This document shows, one piece after another, positions 17,905 through 26,861 of a stretch of DNA of 64,000 nt. Numbering within the stretch: position 1 is the stretch's first letter; each line of letters begins with the position of its first letter. A program made the translations under genes and the position numbers. Under the pieces are notes generated by a model. That model searched no databases. It was not told the origin of the DNA and saw only the letters and a list, made by a program, of their open reading frames with translations. This stretch comes from Sphingomonas rhizophila (GTDB taxonomy: Bacteria; Pseudomonadota; Alphaproteobacteria; Sphingomonadales; Sphingomonadaceae): the NCBI RefSeq assembly GCF_014396585.1, contig NZ_CP060717.1, forward strand, positions 434,001 to 498,000, read 5' to 3'.

Positions 17905-18902
17905 CGTCCCGGGCCTTCATAGGCTTCGACGATCTTGCCGACCAGCGGGTGGCGGACGACGTCGGCGGCGCCGAAGCGGACCATCGACAGCTTCGGGATG
18001 CCCTCCAGCTTCTCGACTGCGTCGTTCAGCCCGGATTCGATGCCGCGCGGCAAGTCGGTCTGGTTGGGGTCGCCGCAGATGACCATCCGGCTGCGCATTC
18101 CGAAGCGGGTCAGGAACATCTTCATCTGCGGCGGCGTGGTGTTCTGCGCCTCGTCGAGGATGATGAAAGCGTCGTTCAGGGTGCGGCCGCGCATGAAGGC
18201 GATCGGCGCGATCTCGATCTCGCCCGACGCGATGCGCCGCTCGACCTGTTCGGTCGGCAACATGTCGTAGAGCGCGTCGTAGAGCGGGCGGAGATAGGGA
18301 TCGACCTTCTCCTTCATGTCGCCGGGCAGGAAGCCGAGCCGCTCGCCGGCCTCGACCGCCGGACGGGACAGGATCAGCCGGTCGACCTGGCCGGTAATCA
18401 GCATCGCCACCGCCTGCGCGACGGCGAGGTAGGTCTTCCCAGTGCCCGCGGGCCCCAGCGCGAAGATCATGTCGTCGCGGCCCAGCGCTTCCATATATTG
18501 GGTCTGGATGGTCGAGCGCGGGACGATGGTCTTCTTGCGCGTGCGGATCATCACCCGCGGCGCGTTCGATACTTCCGGGGAAATGATGCCGTCGAGCGCG
18601 GGCTGCGCGGCCATGCCGAGCAGGGCCTCCACCGCCGCGCTGTCGACATCGTGGCCCTGGTCGAGCCGGTTGTAGAGCCCGGTCAGCACGTCGCGGGCGC
18701 GCGCCGCGCTGTCGGCGTCGCCCTCGATCATCACGCGGTTGCCGCGGGCCGCGATGTTCACGCCAAGCCGGTCCTCGATCATCACCAGGTGGCGGTCGTA
18801 ATCGCCGAACAGCGGCCCCAGCAGGTAAGGCTGGTCGAATTCCAGTTCGAGGCGGGCGCGGTCGCCCTCGTCGACGGCGCGAAGGTCGGGTTTGCGAGCC
18901 AT
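17901..18902 (-). CDS. phoH: PhoH family ATPase
   Basis: A 333-residue PhoH-like P-loop ATPase, often linked to RNA metabolism alongside YbeY. Walker A GPAGTGKT is at residues 150-157 and Walker B FIILDEAQN near 246-254; the N-terminal third has a KH-like region. RLGFLPGDMKEKVDPYLRP is typical of the family. Its ATG overlaps the miaB stop by one base and its stop overlaps the ybeY start, so the row is one operon. Confidence 0.95.
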   Translation of the reverse strand: MARKPDLRAVDEGDRARLELEFDQPYLLGPLFGDYDRHLVMIEDRLGVNIAARGNRVMIEGDADSAARARDVLTGLYNRLDQGHDVDSAAVEALLGMAAQPALDGIISPEVSNAPRVMIRTRKKTIVPRSTIQTQYMEALGRDDMIFALGPAGTGKTYLAVAQAVAMLITGQVDRLILSRPAVEAGERLGFLPGDMKEKVDPYLRPLYDALYDMLPTEQVERRIASGEIEIAPIAFMRGRTLNDAFIILDEAQNTTPPQMKMFLTRFGMRSRMVICGDPNQTDLPRGIESGLNDAVEKLEGIPKLSMVRFGAADVVRHPLVGKIVEAYEGPGR

Positions 18903-20209
18903 CAGGCGGCCACCCGCGCGTCGCGAAGGACGCCGCCAAGGCTGTTGGGAAGCGCGTGGGTGACGGTCACGTCGACCATGTCGCCGATCGCCGCGTCGGT
19001 GTCGACGAACACCGACTGAAGCCAGGGCGACTTGCCGATCATCTGTCCGGGGAGGCGGCCCTTGCGGTCGATCAGGATTTTAAGGTCCTTCCCGATCGTG
19101 GCGCGGTTGAAGGCGAGGCTATGCTCGGCGAGACGCGACTGAAGCCGCTGCAACCGTTCATCCATCACGTGGGCTTCCACCGCTCCTTCCATGGTCGCCG
19201 CGGGCGTTCCCGGCCGCGGAGAATATTTGAACGAATAGGCCGAAGCGTAACCGACCGCATCGACGATGGCGAGGGTGTCGGTGAAATCTTCATCGCTCTC
19301 GCCCGGGAAGCCGACGATGAAGTCGCCGCTGATGGCGATGTCCGGCCGCGCGGCGCGCACCTTGTCCAGCGTACGCAGGTAGGATTCGGCGGTGTGGCTG
19401 CGGTTCATCGCCTTGAGAATCCGGTCGCTGCCCGACTGCACCGGCAGGTGGAGGTAGGGCATCAGCTTGTCGACCTCGCCATGCGCGGCGATCAGCGCGT
19501 CGCTCATGTCGGCGGGATGGCTGGTGGTGTAGCGAATCCGCTCCAGCCCATCGATTTTCGCGATCGCCCGGATCAGCTTGTCGAGCCCGCCCTCGAACGC
19601 GTTGACGTTCTGGCCGAGCAGCGTGATCTCGCGCGCGCCGCCGTCGACCAAGCCCTGCGCCTCGGCCACGACGTCGTCGAACGGGCGGCTAATCTCCGCG
19701 CCGCGGGTGTAGGGCACCACGCAATAGGTGCAGAATTTGTCGCAGCCTTCTTGGACCGTCAGGAAGGCGCTCGGCCCGACGCGGCGGCGGGCGGGCAGGG
19801 CATCGAACTTGGAAATCGCCGGCATGTTGGTGTCGACCGGGCGTTCGCCGCGCGCGACCTGCGCAATCATGTCCGGAAGGCGATGGTAGGCTTGCGGCCC
19901 CACGACCATGTCGATCGCCTTCGACCGGCGCTTGGCCTCCGGCCCTTCGGCCTGTGCAACGCATCCGGCCAGCGCGACCAATGGACGGGTGCCGTCCTCG
20001 CGGGTCAGCCGGCCGACGTCCGAATAGGCCTTCTCGGCCGCCTTCTCGCGGATGTGGCAGGTGTTGAGGACGACCAGGTCGGCGTCGTCAGCCGGACCGG
20101 CGGCGCGCATGCCGCTGGACTCAAGCAGTTCGGCCATGCGCTCGCCGTCATAGACGTTCATCTGGCAGCCGAAGCTCTTGATTCGAAAGCGTTGGGGAAG
20201 GTCGGTCAT
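18902..20209 (-). CDS. miaB: tRNA-2-methylthio-N6-dimethylallyladenosine synthase
   Basis: Radical-SAM methylthiotransferase acting on i6A37 of tRNA. Order: UPF0004 N-terminal cluster domain (C15 in FGCQMNVYD, NTCHIREKA, AGCVAQAEG), radical SAM motif CDKFCTYC near residue 155, the FIVGFPGESDEDF block, and a C-terminal TRAM domain. The length of 435 residues is normal. It is the gene after plsC in a conserved alphaproteobacterial order. Confidence 0.96.
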   Translation of the reverse strand: MTDLPQRFRIKSFGCQMNVYDGERMAELLESSGMRAAGPADDADLVVLNTCHIREKAAEKAYSDVGRLTREDGTRPLVALAGCVAQAEGPEAKRRSKAIDMVVGPQAYHRLPDMIAQVARGERPVDTNMPAISKFDALPARRRVGPSAFLTVQEGCDKFCTYCVVPYTRGAEISRPFDDVVAEAQGLVDGGAREITLLGQNVNAFEGGLDKLIRAIAKIDGLERIRYTTSHPADMSDALIAAHGEVDKLMPYLHLPVQSGSDRILKAMNRSHTAESYLRTLDKVRAARPDIAISGDFIVGFPGESDEDFTDTLAIVDAVGYASAYSFKYSPRPGTPAATMEGAVEAHVMDERLQRLQSRLAEHSLAFNRATIGKDLKILIDRKGRLPGQMIGKSPWLQSVFVDTDAAIGDMVDVTVTHALPNSLGGVLRDARVAA

Positions 20210-20221
20210 GATTGGCGCGGC

Positions 20222-20812
20222 CTATAGTCGCCCCGCCCCGTTCACGGAAGAGAGGGCGGATTCGATCGCCGTCGCGGCCTTGCGGGCCAGCGCCTTGCGG
20301 TCGCCGGTCGGCGGCAAGGGATCGAGCAGCCGGACCGTGACCGACAATCGCCCACGCCGCCCCAGGACCCGCATGACATTCTCCATCCCGCGTTCCCCGT
20401 CGTGCCAGCTGATTTGGTCGACCGCCTCCGCATAGTCGATGGCAATGCCGCGTACGGTCGCGCCTTCGGGCGGCGGGCTGACCGCGGCGAGGAGGGTAGA
20501 GCGGAACGGCAGCAGGCTGCGGCCATGCCCGGTCGTGCCTTCAGGGAAGATGGTGAGCGGCTGCCCGCGACCGAGCGCATGGCCGATCTGTTCGATCTGC
20601 CGGCGCGCATCGCCGCGCTCGCTTCGGGAAATGTAGACGGTGTCATTCTGGTCGGCGAGCCAGCCGATCAGCGGCGTCGATCTTACTTCCGCCTTCGACA
20701 CAAATGCGGTTCCGGTCGATCCGCCGAGGATCAGGATGTCGAGCCAGCTCGTATGGTTGGCGACCGTCAGCGTGTGGGGCTCGAGCGGCGGTCCTTCGAC
20801 GCTTGTCCGCAC
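20222..20812 (-). CDS. plsC: 1-acyl-sn-glycerol-3-phosphate acyltransferase (start unresolved)
   Basis: Acylates lysophosphatidic acid in phospholipid synthesis at the membrane. The catalytic NHTSWLD (HX4D) and the FPEGTT motif are present. The span given starts at a GTG (20810-20812), yielding 196 residues, but the same frame stays open upstream and encodes a plausible hydrophobic N-terminus (ARIAGLVGLFLAYLPP) up to the end of fur. No ATG, GTG or TTG occurs in that extension; an ATT at 20975-20977 overlapping the fur end would give 251 residues, a normal family length. I think the protein is longer than the span given. Confidence 0.85.
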   Translation of the reverse strand: MRTSVEGPPLEPHTLTVANHTSWLDILILGGSTGTAFVSKAEVRSTPLIGWLADQNDTVYISRSERGDARRQIEQIGHALGRGQPLTIFPEGTTGHGRSLLPFRSTLLAAVSPPPEGATVRGIAIDYAEAVDQISWHDGERGMENVMRVLGRRGRLSVTVRLLDPLPPTGDRKALARKAATAIESALSSVNGAGRL

Positions 20813-20969
20813 ACCGGCAATCCGGCTCGCCGCCGCCAGGAACCGCCGCGGCCAAGTCGACCGGCCGCCGCGAACCGACTTTTCAATCAGGTGCGGCGGT
20901 AAATAGGCGAGAAACAGGCCGACGAGCCCGGCGATGCGGGCATAGGCGCGGAGGCGGGACGGCGGCGCC

Positions 20970-21392
20970 TCAGGAATCGCGGCTGGTGGTGACGCCGTAA
21001 AGCTCCATGCGATGATCGACCAGGCGATAGCCGAGCTTCTCGGCGATGCGCCGCTGGAGCGCCTCCAGCTCCTCGTCGACGAATTCGATGACCTTTCCGG
21101 TCTCGACGTCGATCAGATGGTCGTGGTGTGCTTCCGAAGCCGCTTCATATCGCGAGCGTCCGTCGCCGAACTCGTGCCGCTCCAGGATGCCGGCCTCTTC
21201 GAACAGGCGGACGGTGCGGTAGACGGTGGCGATGGAAATGTTGGGATCGATCGCTGCCGCCCGGGCGTGCAGCGTCTCGACGTCCGGGTGATCCTCGCTT
21301 TCGCCTAGCACCCGCGCGATGGTCCGGCGCTGCTCGGTGATGCGAAGGCCCTTGTCGGCACACAATTGTTCGATGTCGATCTGGCGATGCAT
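20970..21392 (-). CDS. fur: Fur family transcriptional regulator
   Basis: Metal-responsive repressor, 140 residues from the ATG at 21392 (an upstream in-frame ATG at 21422 adds ten atypical residues). The DNA-binding wing-helix contains RITEQRRTIARVL and SIATVYRTVRLFEEAGI; the metal-site block HHDHLIDVETGKVIEF is present. The usual C-terminal CxxC motif is missing, as in many alphaproteobacterial Fur/Mur proteins. It probably controls iron or manganese uptake. It lies in the plsC-miaB row. Confidence 0.93.
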   Translation of the reverse strand: MHRQIDIEQLCADKGLRITEQRRTIARVLGESEDHPDVETLHARAAAIDPNISIATVYRTVRLFEEAGILERHEFGDGRSRYEAASEAHHDHLIDVETGKVIEFVDEELEALQRRIAEKLGYRLVDHRMELYGVTTSRDS

Positions 21393-21423
21393 GGCAGGAA
21401 ACGTAGTGCCCGCGCCTCGCAAA

Positions 21424-21460
21424 GGAAAGGGGAGGACGTTCGGCGCGTCCTCCCCTCCTT
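21424..21460 (-). terminator. Hairpin terminator after mucR
   Basis: A perfect 11-bp stem (AGGGGAGGACG at 21428-21438 and its complement at 21446-21456) with a 7-base loop lies just after the mucR stop. On the minus strand it is followed by a T-rich TTTCCTTT. It therefore separates mucR from fur transcription. Confidence 0.8.
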
Positions 21461-21475
21461 ACTTGGCTGAAACGA

Positions 21476-21895
21476 TTATTTGCCGCGCGTCTTGCGGCGC
21501 TTGGTGCCGAGGCCGATCGACTTGGCCAGCGTCCGGCGCTGTTCGGCATAGTTCGGCGCGACCATCGGGTAGTCGGGCGACAGGCCCCACTTCTGGCGGT
21601 ATTGATCCGGGGTCATCTGGTAATGCGTCATCAGGTGACGCTTCAACATCTTCAGCTTTTTCCCGTCTTCAAGGCAGACAATATAGTCCGGCTTGATCGA
21701 CGAGCGAATGGAAACGCGTGGTTCCGGCTTCGCTTCCGGTACGGCAACCGCGCCTGAAAGTCCCGACAAGGCGCCGTGAACGTTCTGGATAAGTTGCGGG
21801 AGGTCGTTGACCGCGACGCTGTTGTTGCTCACGTGCGCGGCGACAATGTCCGCCGTCAACGTGATCAGCGTGTCGTCAGATTGCTGATTGTCCAT
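21476..21895 (-). CDS. mucR: MucR/Ros family zinc-finger regulator
   Basis: A 139-residue DNA-binding protein of the Ros/MucR family, which in alphaproteobacteria controls exopolysaccharide, motility and cell-cycle genes. The prokaryotic zinc finger is C74-x2-D77-x9-H87-x3-H91, followed by the hallmark HYQMTPDQYRQKWGL. The N-terminal half is the oligomerisation region. It is a monocistronic gene with its own terminator; the 110 bases upstream, up to rimI, hold an AT-rich stretch suitable for a promoter. Confidence 0.95.
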   Translation of the reverse strand: MDNQQSDDTLITLTADIVAAHVSNNSVAVNDLPQLIQNVHGALSGLSGAVAVPEAKPEPRVSIRSSIKPDYIVCLEDGKKLKMLKRHLMTHYQMTPDQYRQKWGLSPDYPMVAPNYAEQRRTLAKSIGLGTKRRKTRGK

Positions 21896-22005
21896 GATTC
21901 CATACCCCGAGCATAAGTAGGGGACAGGACGAAAATCGTTCTCTCCCTTTACTGTAAATAATACTCAGCCAATTTGGATACAAGGCGCGATCATATTGCC
22001 TTGGA

Positions 22006-22512
22006 TCAGCTTTCGACGGTTTTCCGAAGGGTCAGCGCGTCGTGATGCCCGCCGTTCGCGCCATGGTAATATTCGTGTCGCCGGCCGGCGACGGCGAAGC
22101 CGGCGGCGTGGTACATCCTGATCGCGGGATTGCCGTCGCGCACTTCCAAATGAAGATGTCGGGCGCCGTCGGCGATGGCGCGGTCGATGAAATCTTCCAG
22201 CAAGGCCTGCCCAATGCCGCGCCGCCGTGCCTCCGGCGCGACGGCGATCAGCAGCAGTTCCGCTTCGTCCGCGACGGTGCGCATCAGTGAAAAGCCAATC
22301 GGCGCGGAAGCCCCCAGGCTGGCGATCCGCAACTCGACGCCGCTCATCGGCAGGATCCCCGCGCACTGCGAGCGGGTCCAGCGCTCGCCGAACTGGGCAT
22401 CGAACGCTGCGTTCATCACCTCGATGACGCCGTCCAGGTCGCCGACCCCGCCATGGCGGATGGTCGGCGCCGGCATCAGGCTGGGCGAAGCCATGTCGCG
22501 GCGCTCGCTCAC
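22006..22512 (-). CDS. rimI: RimI-like GNAT acetyltransferase
   Basis: A 168-residue GNAT protein. The acetyl-CoA loop is APEARRRGIGQALLEDFI (about residues 92-109), and the C-terminal block HLEVRDGNPAIRMYHAAGF matches RimI, which acetylates the N-terminal Ala of ribosomal protein S18. Its start overlaps tsaB by four bases, and tsaB-rimI is a common pairing, which supports the RimI call. Confidence 0.85.
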   Translation of the reverse strand: MSERRDMASPSLMPAPTIRHGGVGDLDGVIEVMNAAFDAQFGERWTRSQCAGILPMSGVELRIASLGASAPIGFSLMRTVADEAELLLIAVAPEARRRGIGQALLEDFIDRAIADGARHLHLEVRDGNPAIRMYHAAGFAVAGRRHEYYHGANGGHHDALTLRKTVES

Positions 22513-23126
22513 GCCGCGACCTTCGGCTTGGCATCGGGCGCGCGGGCATAGGCCGGTTTCGGGTCGAGCGAGCGCAGGTCTTCGGGGAGGCTGAGGACCC
22601 GCGAGGCGCTTGGAACGATGTCGTCCACGTCGCCATGGCCGCGCACATCGACCAGCGCCGCAGCGCCGCTGCCGACGACCAGGGACGCGGTAATCGCCGT
22701 GGCTGCGTCGCCGGGTTTCAGGCTCCGGACGTCGTCCAGCGGCTGGAGCGTGCGGCCGTCGAACGTGCGGACGAACAGTTCGCCATGACCGCCGTTGATC
22801 GCCACCGCGACAGGCTGATCGGTGCGGCGGTCGCTCGATGCGGCCAGCAGCGCCAACGAGTCGACGCCGCGAAGGTCGACCTCCCAGCCGATGGACAAGC
22901 CCTGCGCCGTGGCCAGGCCGACGCGGATGCCGGTGAAGCTGCCCGGTCCGATCCCGACCAGGATTTGCGTCGGGATATGGCCGCCCAGAAGCTGTTCGAT
23001 CATCGGCGCCAGCCGCTCGGCGTGACCGCGATCGATCCGCTCGTCGATCGACGCGTGCACCTCGCCGCCGGTCGTCAGCAGGGCAACCGTGCAGGCGGCG
23101 CTGGAACTGTCGATCGCGAGGATCAT
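22509..23126 (-). CDS. tsaB: tRNA threonylcarbamoyladenosine biosynthesis protein TsaB
   Basis: Non-catalytic partner of TsaD in t6A37 synthesis. The 205-residue product begins MILAIDSSSAACTVAL, the ASKHA phosphate-1 motif, and has GIGPGSFTGIRVGLATAQGL, the TsaB signature. The ATG at 23126 is preferred; a longer frame to 23192 adds a Pro/Arg-rich leader unlike the family. Coupled to rimI by overlapping start and stop. Confidence 0.93.
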   Translation of the reverse strand: MILAIDSSSAACTVALLTTGGEVHASIDERIDRGHAERLAPMIEQLLGGHIPTQILVGIGPGSFTGIRVGLATAQGLSIGWEVDLRGVDSLALLAASSDRRTDQPVAVAINGGHGELFVRTFDGRTLQPLDDVRSLKPGDAATAITASLVVGSGAAALVDVRGHGDVDDIVPSASRVLSLPEDLRSLDPKPAYARAPDAKPKVAA

Positions 23127-23224
23127 CGGCCGTCGGTGCGGGGCGGGGTCATTCGGCAAAGTGGGCATGATTCGGCGCTGGCGGGCAAGCAAAAACCGAC
23201 GCGCTGCCCCGTCGGCGGGACGGC

Positions 23225-23811
23225 CTAGACCGCTTCGATCGTCTCGACCTCGGGGACGTAGTGCTTGATCAGGCCCTCGATCCCGCGCTTCAGCGTGATC
23301 GCCGACGATGGGCAGCCGGAACAGGCGCCCTGCATGGCGAGGTAGAGCGTGCCGTCCCTGTAGCCGCGATAGACGATGTCGCCGCCGTCATTGGCGACCG
23401 CGGGACGAACGCGGGTGTCGAGCAGTTCCTTGATCTGGTCGACGATGTCGGCATCGGCCGGGTCTTCCTCGACCGCGAAGTCGGCATCGGGGGCGACGTC
23501 GATCCGGCGGCGGTGCCGGGGCGAAACAGCGGCGCGCCGGTGACGAAATGGTCGAGCAGCAGGCCGATCACGTCGGGCTCGAACGCGTCCCAGAAGGTCG
23601 GGTCCTTGAGGCTCACCGAAATGAAGTCGCGGCCGAAGTAGACGCCGTCGACCTCGCCGGTTGCGAACAGCGCGGCGGCCAGCGGGCTGGCCTCGGCCGC
23701 TTCGGCGGTGGCGAAGTCGCGACCGCCCGATTCCATGACGGTCTGTCCGGGCAGGAACTTGCGGGTCGCCGGGTTGGGCGTGCGTTCAGTCTCGATCAGC
23801 ATGCGCGCCAT
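23225..23811 (-). CDS. NifU/Nfu family Fe-S scaffold protein (frameshifted)
   Basis: Iron-sulfur cluster carrier. The N-terminal Nfu_N domain (MARMLIETERTPNPATRKFLPG) is intact. The C-terminal NifU domain, in another frame, contains DGGDIVYRGYRDGTLYLAMQ and the cluster-binding CSGCPS. The break lies around the G4 run at 23518-23521; one added base yields about 195 residues ending VETIEAV, with the stop at 23225-23227. It is 22 bases after mmsB. Confidence 0.92.
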
Positions 23812-23833
23812 GTGGTCGCTGGCGGCCCGGCGA

Positions 23834-24738
23834 TCAAGCCTCGTCGTCGGGCACCTGCCAGCTGTCGTCGATCATCTTGATCAGCGCCGAGAAATCCTTG
23901 GTGCCGCCACCGCGCTCGACAAAGCGCTGGTACAGCTCCTCCGCCTCGCCGCCCATCGGGGTGTAGGCGCCGGCCTCCTTCGCCGCCTCCATCGCCAGCT
24001 TGAGGTCCTTGAGCATCAGCGCCGCCGCGAACCCGCCGACATAGTCGCGGTCTGCCGGCGTTTCCGGGCCAACGCCGGGGACGGGGCAGTAGCTGGTCAT
24101 CGACCAGCTCTGGCCGCTCGCCTTGGACGAAATGTCGAAGAAGGTCTGCGGGTCGAGCCCCAGCTTCTGCGCCAGCACGAACGCTTCACAGGTGCCGGCC
24201 ATGGTGACGCCCAGCAGCATGTTGTTGACGATCTTCGCCGCCTGACCCGCGCCCGGTCCGCCGGCGTGGATGACGGCCTTGCCCATCTTGTCGAGGAAGG
24301 GCTGGGCCCGCGCGAAGCCTTCGTCGCTGCCCCGACCATGAAGGTAAGCGTTCCGCCCTCGGCCGCGGCGATGCCGCCGCTGACCGGCGCGTCGACCATG
24401 GTGAAACCGGCGAACGACGCCTCGTCCTCTACCTGCTTGGCGGTGGCGACGTCGATGGTCGAACAATCGATCAGGATCGCGGTCTTGGGCGCGTTGATCA
24501 GGACGTTCTTGCGATAGACTTCGGCGACATGCTTGCCGGCGGGCAGCATGGTGACGACCGCGTCGACATCGGCCACCGCCTGCTCCGCGCCTTCGGCGAT
24601 AGTGCAGGCGTTGGTCGCCGCACGCGCCAGCGCGTCCTCGCTCAGGTCGAAGGCAATGACCTCATGCCCGGCCTTCGACAGGTTCGCGGCCATCCCGCCG
24701 CCCATGTTGCCAAGCCCGATGAATGCGACGCGTGCCAT
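23834..24738 (-). CDS. mmsB: 3-hydroxyisobutyrate dehydrogenase (frameshifted)
   Basis: Oxidises 3-hydroxyisobutyrate to methylmalonate semialdehyde with NAD in valine degradation. N-terminal Rossmann motif FIGLGNMGGGMAANL (residues 5-19), substrate-site DAPVSGG, catalytic-Lys region GAGQAAKIVNNMLLG. The frame breaks in a C4 run at 24330-24333 (G4 on the coding strand). One added G restores FMVGGSDEGFARAQPFLDKMG and about 301 residues. It is the last valine gene of the cluster. Confidence 0.95.
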
Positions 24739-25001
24739 TAGTCCGTCCTCTTATGCATAACGTGACGAGTGAGTCTTCCGCCGAAGGCCAGAAACAGAAT
24801 GAGCGGGAGAGCAATCAAACTTACGCGCCCGAACGCCGGCCAATCTCTCCACGGCCAATCCAATAAGAGGCCAGTCAAAAGACCGAACAGCGCGTAACCT
24901 ATGACCACACTCAACGCGAACGATTGACCTCGTAGCGATAAAAAGAGCGCGCTCACGCTTGCGAAAAAGATGCAAGCGATAATGACAATACCGGCGCCCA
25001 A
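24738..25001 (-). CDS. Small membrane protein within the valine operon, unknown family
   Basis: An 87-residue protein with three hydrophobic segments (about residues 4-22, 28-48, 58-74) and a basic C-terminus (RLTRHVMHKRTD). It starts at a TTG directly abutting the enoyl-CoA hydratase stop, and its stop overlaps the mmsB start, so it is likely translated by coupling. The base composition is clearly more A/T-rich than its neighbours. I do not recognise the family. It could be a recent insertion into the operon. Confidence 0.6.
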   Translation of the reverse strand: MGAGIVIIACIFFASVSALFLSLRGQSFALSVVIGYALFGLLTGLLLDWPWRDWPAFGRVSLIALPLILFLAFGGRLTRHVMHKRTD

Positions 25002-25775
25002 CTATTTCCCCGTCCAGTTGCCCGGGCGCTTTTCGACGAAGGCGGCCATGCCCTCCTTCTGGTCGGCGCTGCCGAACAGGCCGTGGAACAGGCGCCGTTC
25101 GAAATTGATGCCCTGGGCCAGGCCCATCTCAAACGCGGCGTTGACCATTTCCTTGTTGGCGATCGCGGCGAGCGGGGCCATGCCGGCGATGGTTTCGGCG
25201 GTTTTGAGCGCTTCGTCGATCAGGTCGGCGGCGGGAACGACCCGCGCCACCAGCCCGCTGCGTTCAGCTTCCTCCGCGCCCATCATCCGGCCAGTCAGGC
25301 ACATTTCCATCGCCTTGGCCTTGCCAATCGCCCAGGTAAGGCGTTGCGACCCGCCCATGCCAGGCGTCACGCCCAGCTTGATTTCCGGCTGGCCGAACTT
25401 GGCGGTGTCGGCGGCGATGATGAAGTCGGCCATCATCGCCACTTCGCAGCCGCCACCCAGCGCGAAGCCGGCGACCGCCGCGATCCACGGCTTGCGCGTG
25501 CGCGTGACCTGTTCCCACCCGGCGAAGAAGTTCGACGCGTACATCTCGGCGAAGCCTTGGGCCTGCATTTCCTTGATGTCGGCGCCGGCCGCGAACGCCT
25601 TTTCGCTGCCGGTCAGGACCAGGCAGCGCTGGCTGTCGTCCGCGTCATAGGCGGCGAACGCGTCGATCAATTCCTTGAGCACGCTCGTGTTGAGCGCGTT
25701 CAGCGCCTGAGGGCGATTGAGCGTGACCAGCGTCACCGCGCCCTTCTGTTCGACCAGGATGGTTTCGTAGCTCAT
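25002..25775 (-). CDS. Enoyl-CoA hydratase
   Basis: A 257-residue crotonase-fold enzyme; in this cluster it probably hydrates methacrylyl-CoA to 3-hydroxyisobutyryl-CoA. Oxyanion-hole motif AAGADIKEM near residue 65 and [15 protein letters not shown] with the general acid/base Glu near 110; the second Glu lies in [17 protein letters not shown]. The ATG at 25775 gives the usual MSYETILVE start. It lies ten bases after the hydrolase gene. Confidence 0.94.
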   Translation of the reverse strand: MSYETILVEQKGAVTLVTLNRPQALNALNTSVLKELIDAFAAYDADDSQRCLVLTGSEKAFAAGADIKEMQAQGFAEMYASNFFAGWEQVTRTRKPWIAAVAGFALGGGCEVAMMADFIIAADTAKFGQPEIKLGVTPGMGGSQRLTWAIGKAKAMEMCLTGRMMGAEEAERSGLVARVVPAADLIDEALKTAETIAGMAPLAAIANKEMVNAAFEMGLAQGINFERRLFHGLFGSADQKEGMAAFVEKRPGNWTGK

Positions 25776-25785
25776 CGTCACCTCG

Positions 25786-26861
25786 TCAAAAATCGAACGG
25801 CCGCCACGCTTCCTCGACCGGCAGCGGTACGAAAAAGGCGTCGACATCGCGGCTTCCGATCGACGCCGGATTGGTCGGCCGCCATTGCGGCGCATTGTCC
25901 TTGTCGATCAGCAGCGCGCGGACGCCTTCGCGGAAATCGGGATGGTGGATCAGGCGGACCATGATGCCATATTCCATCCGCATTTCGTCGATGAAATGAG
26001 GCTGGAACGGGCTTTCCTGGAGCAGCTTCAGGCTGACCTTGCAGGCCATTGGCGATCGCTTGCGGATCGTCGCCGCTTCCGTCGCCGCCCACTCGTCGCC
26101 CTCCTCGGCGCCGCGATCGAGGGCGTCGAGGATTTCCTCGAGCTCGTCCGACTCGAAATAGCGGTCGATCTTCGGCAGGTTGTCCATGATGCGCGGACGG
26201 GGCGGCTCGTCGTCGCTCAATTCGTCAAGGACGGCCTGCACGCGGAACGGCTGGTCCAGGATCCGGTCCTTCGCCTCGGGAAGCCGCTCCGACGGGACGT
26301 AGTGGGAGGCGAGACGCAGCTTGAGGCATTCGGACCCGTCGAGGCGAGCGCCGGTCAGCGCCAGGAATTGCGCCAGCCGCCCCGAAGCCGCGACAGGTAT
26401 CGACCGCCGCCGACGTCGGGGAAGATGCCGATCGTCGTTTCCGGCATCGCCAGCACCGTCCGCTCGGTCGCGACGCGATAGCGGCAGGGCAGGGCGATGC
26501 CGACGCCGCCGCCCATCGTGATCCCGTCCATGAACGCCACGCCCGGCTTGGGGTAGGTATATTCGAGGTGGTTGAGGCGATATTCGTCGAAGAAGAAGGC
26601 GCGCGCCGCCGCATCCGCGCCGTCGACGCTGTTAGCGATATCGACCACGTCGCCGCCCGCGCAGAAGCCGCGCCCCTCGGCATGGTCGATCAGGATGATC
26701 CTGACTTCGGGATCGTCCCGCCATTCGAGCAGCGCGCTCGCCATGTCGCGCACCATCTGGCGATTGAGGCTGTGCAGGGCCTTGGGCCGGTTGAGCCGCA
26801 GGCGTCCGCCCTGGCCCTCCTTGATCGTCAATACGTCGGCGTTGGTCGTCATCATGTCCAT
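25786..26861 (-). CDS. 3-hydroxyisobutyryl-CoA hydrolase (frameshifted)
   Basis: Crotonase-superfamily thioesterase releasing 3-hydroxyisobutyrate in valine degradation. The N-terminal part has [24 protein letters not shown] and [21 protein letters not shown] carries the catalytic acidic residue. The frame breaks in a C4 run at 26380-26383 (G4 on the coding strand); one added base gives [17 protein letters not shown] and leads into the C-terminal half ending EEAWRPFDF, about 358 residues. The ATG overlaps the phaC stop. Confidence 0.93.
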
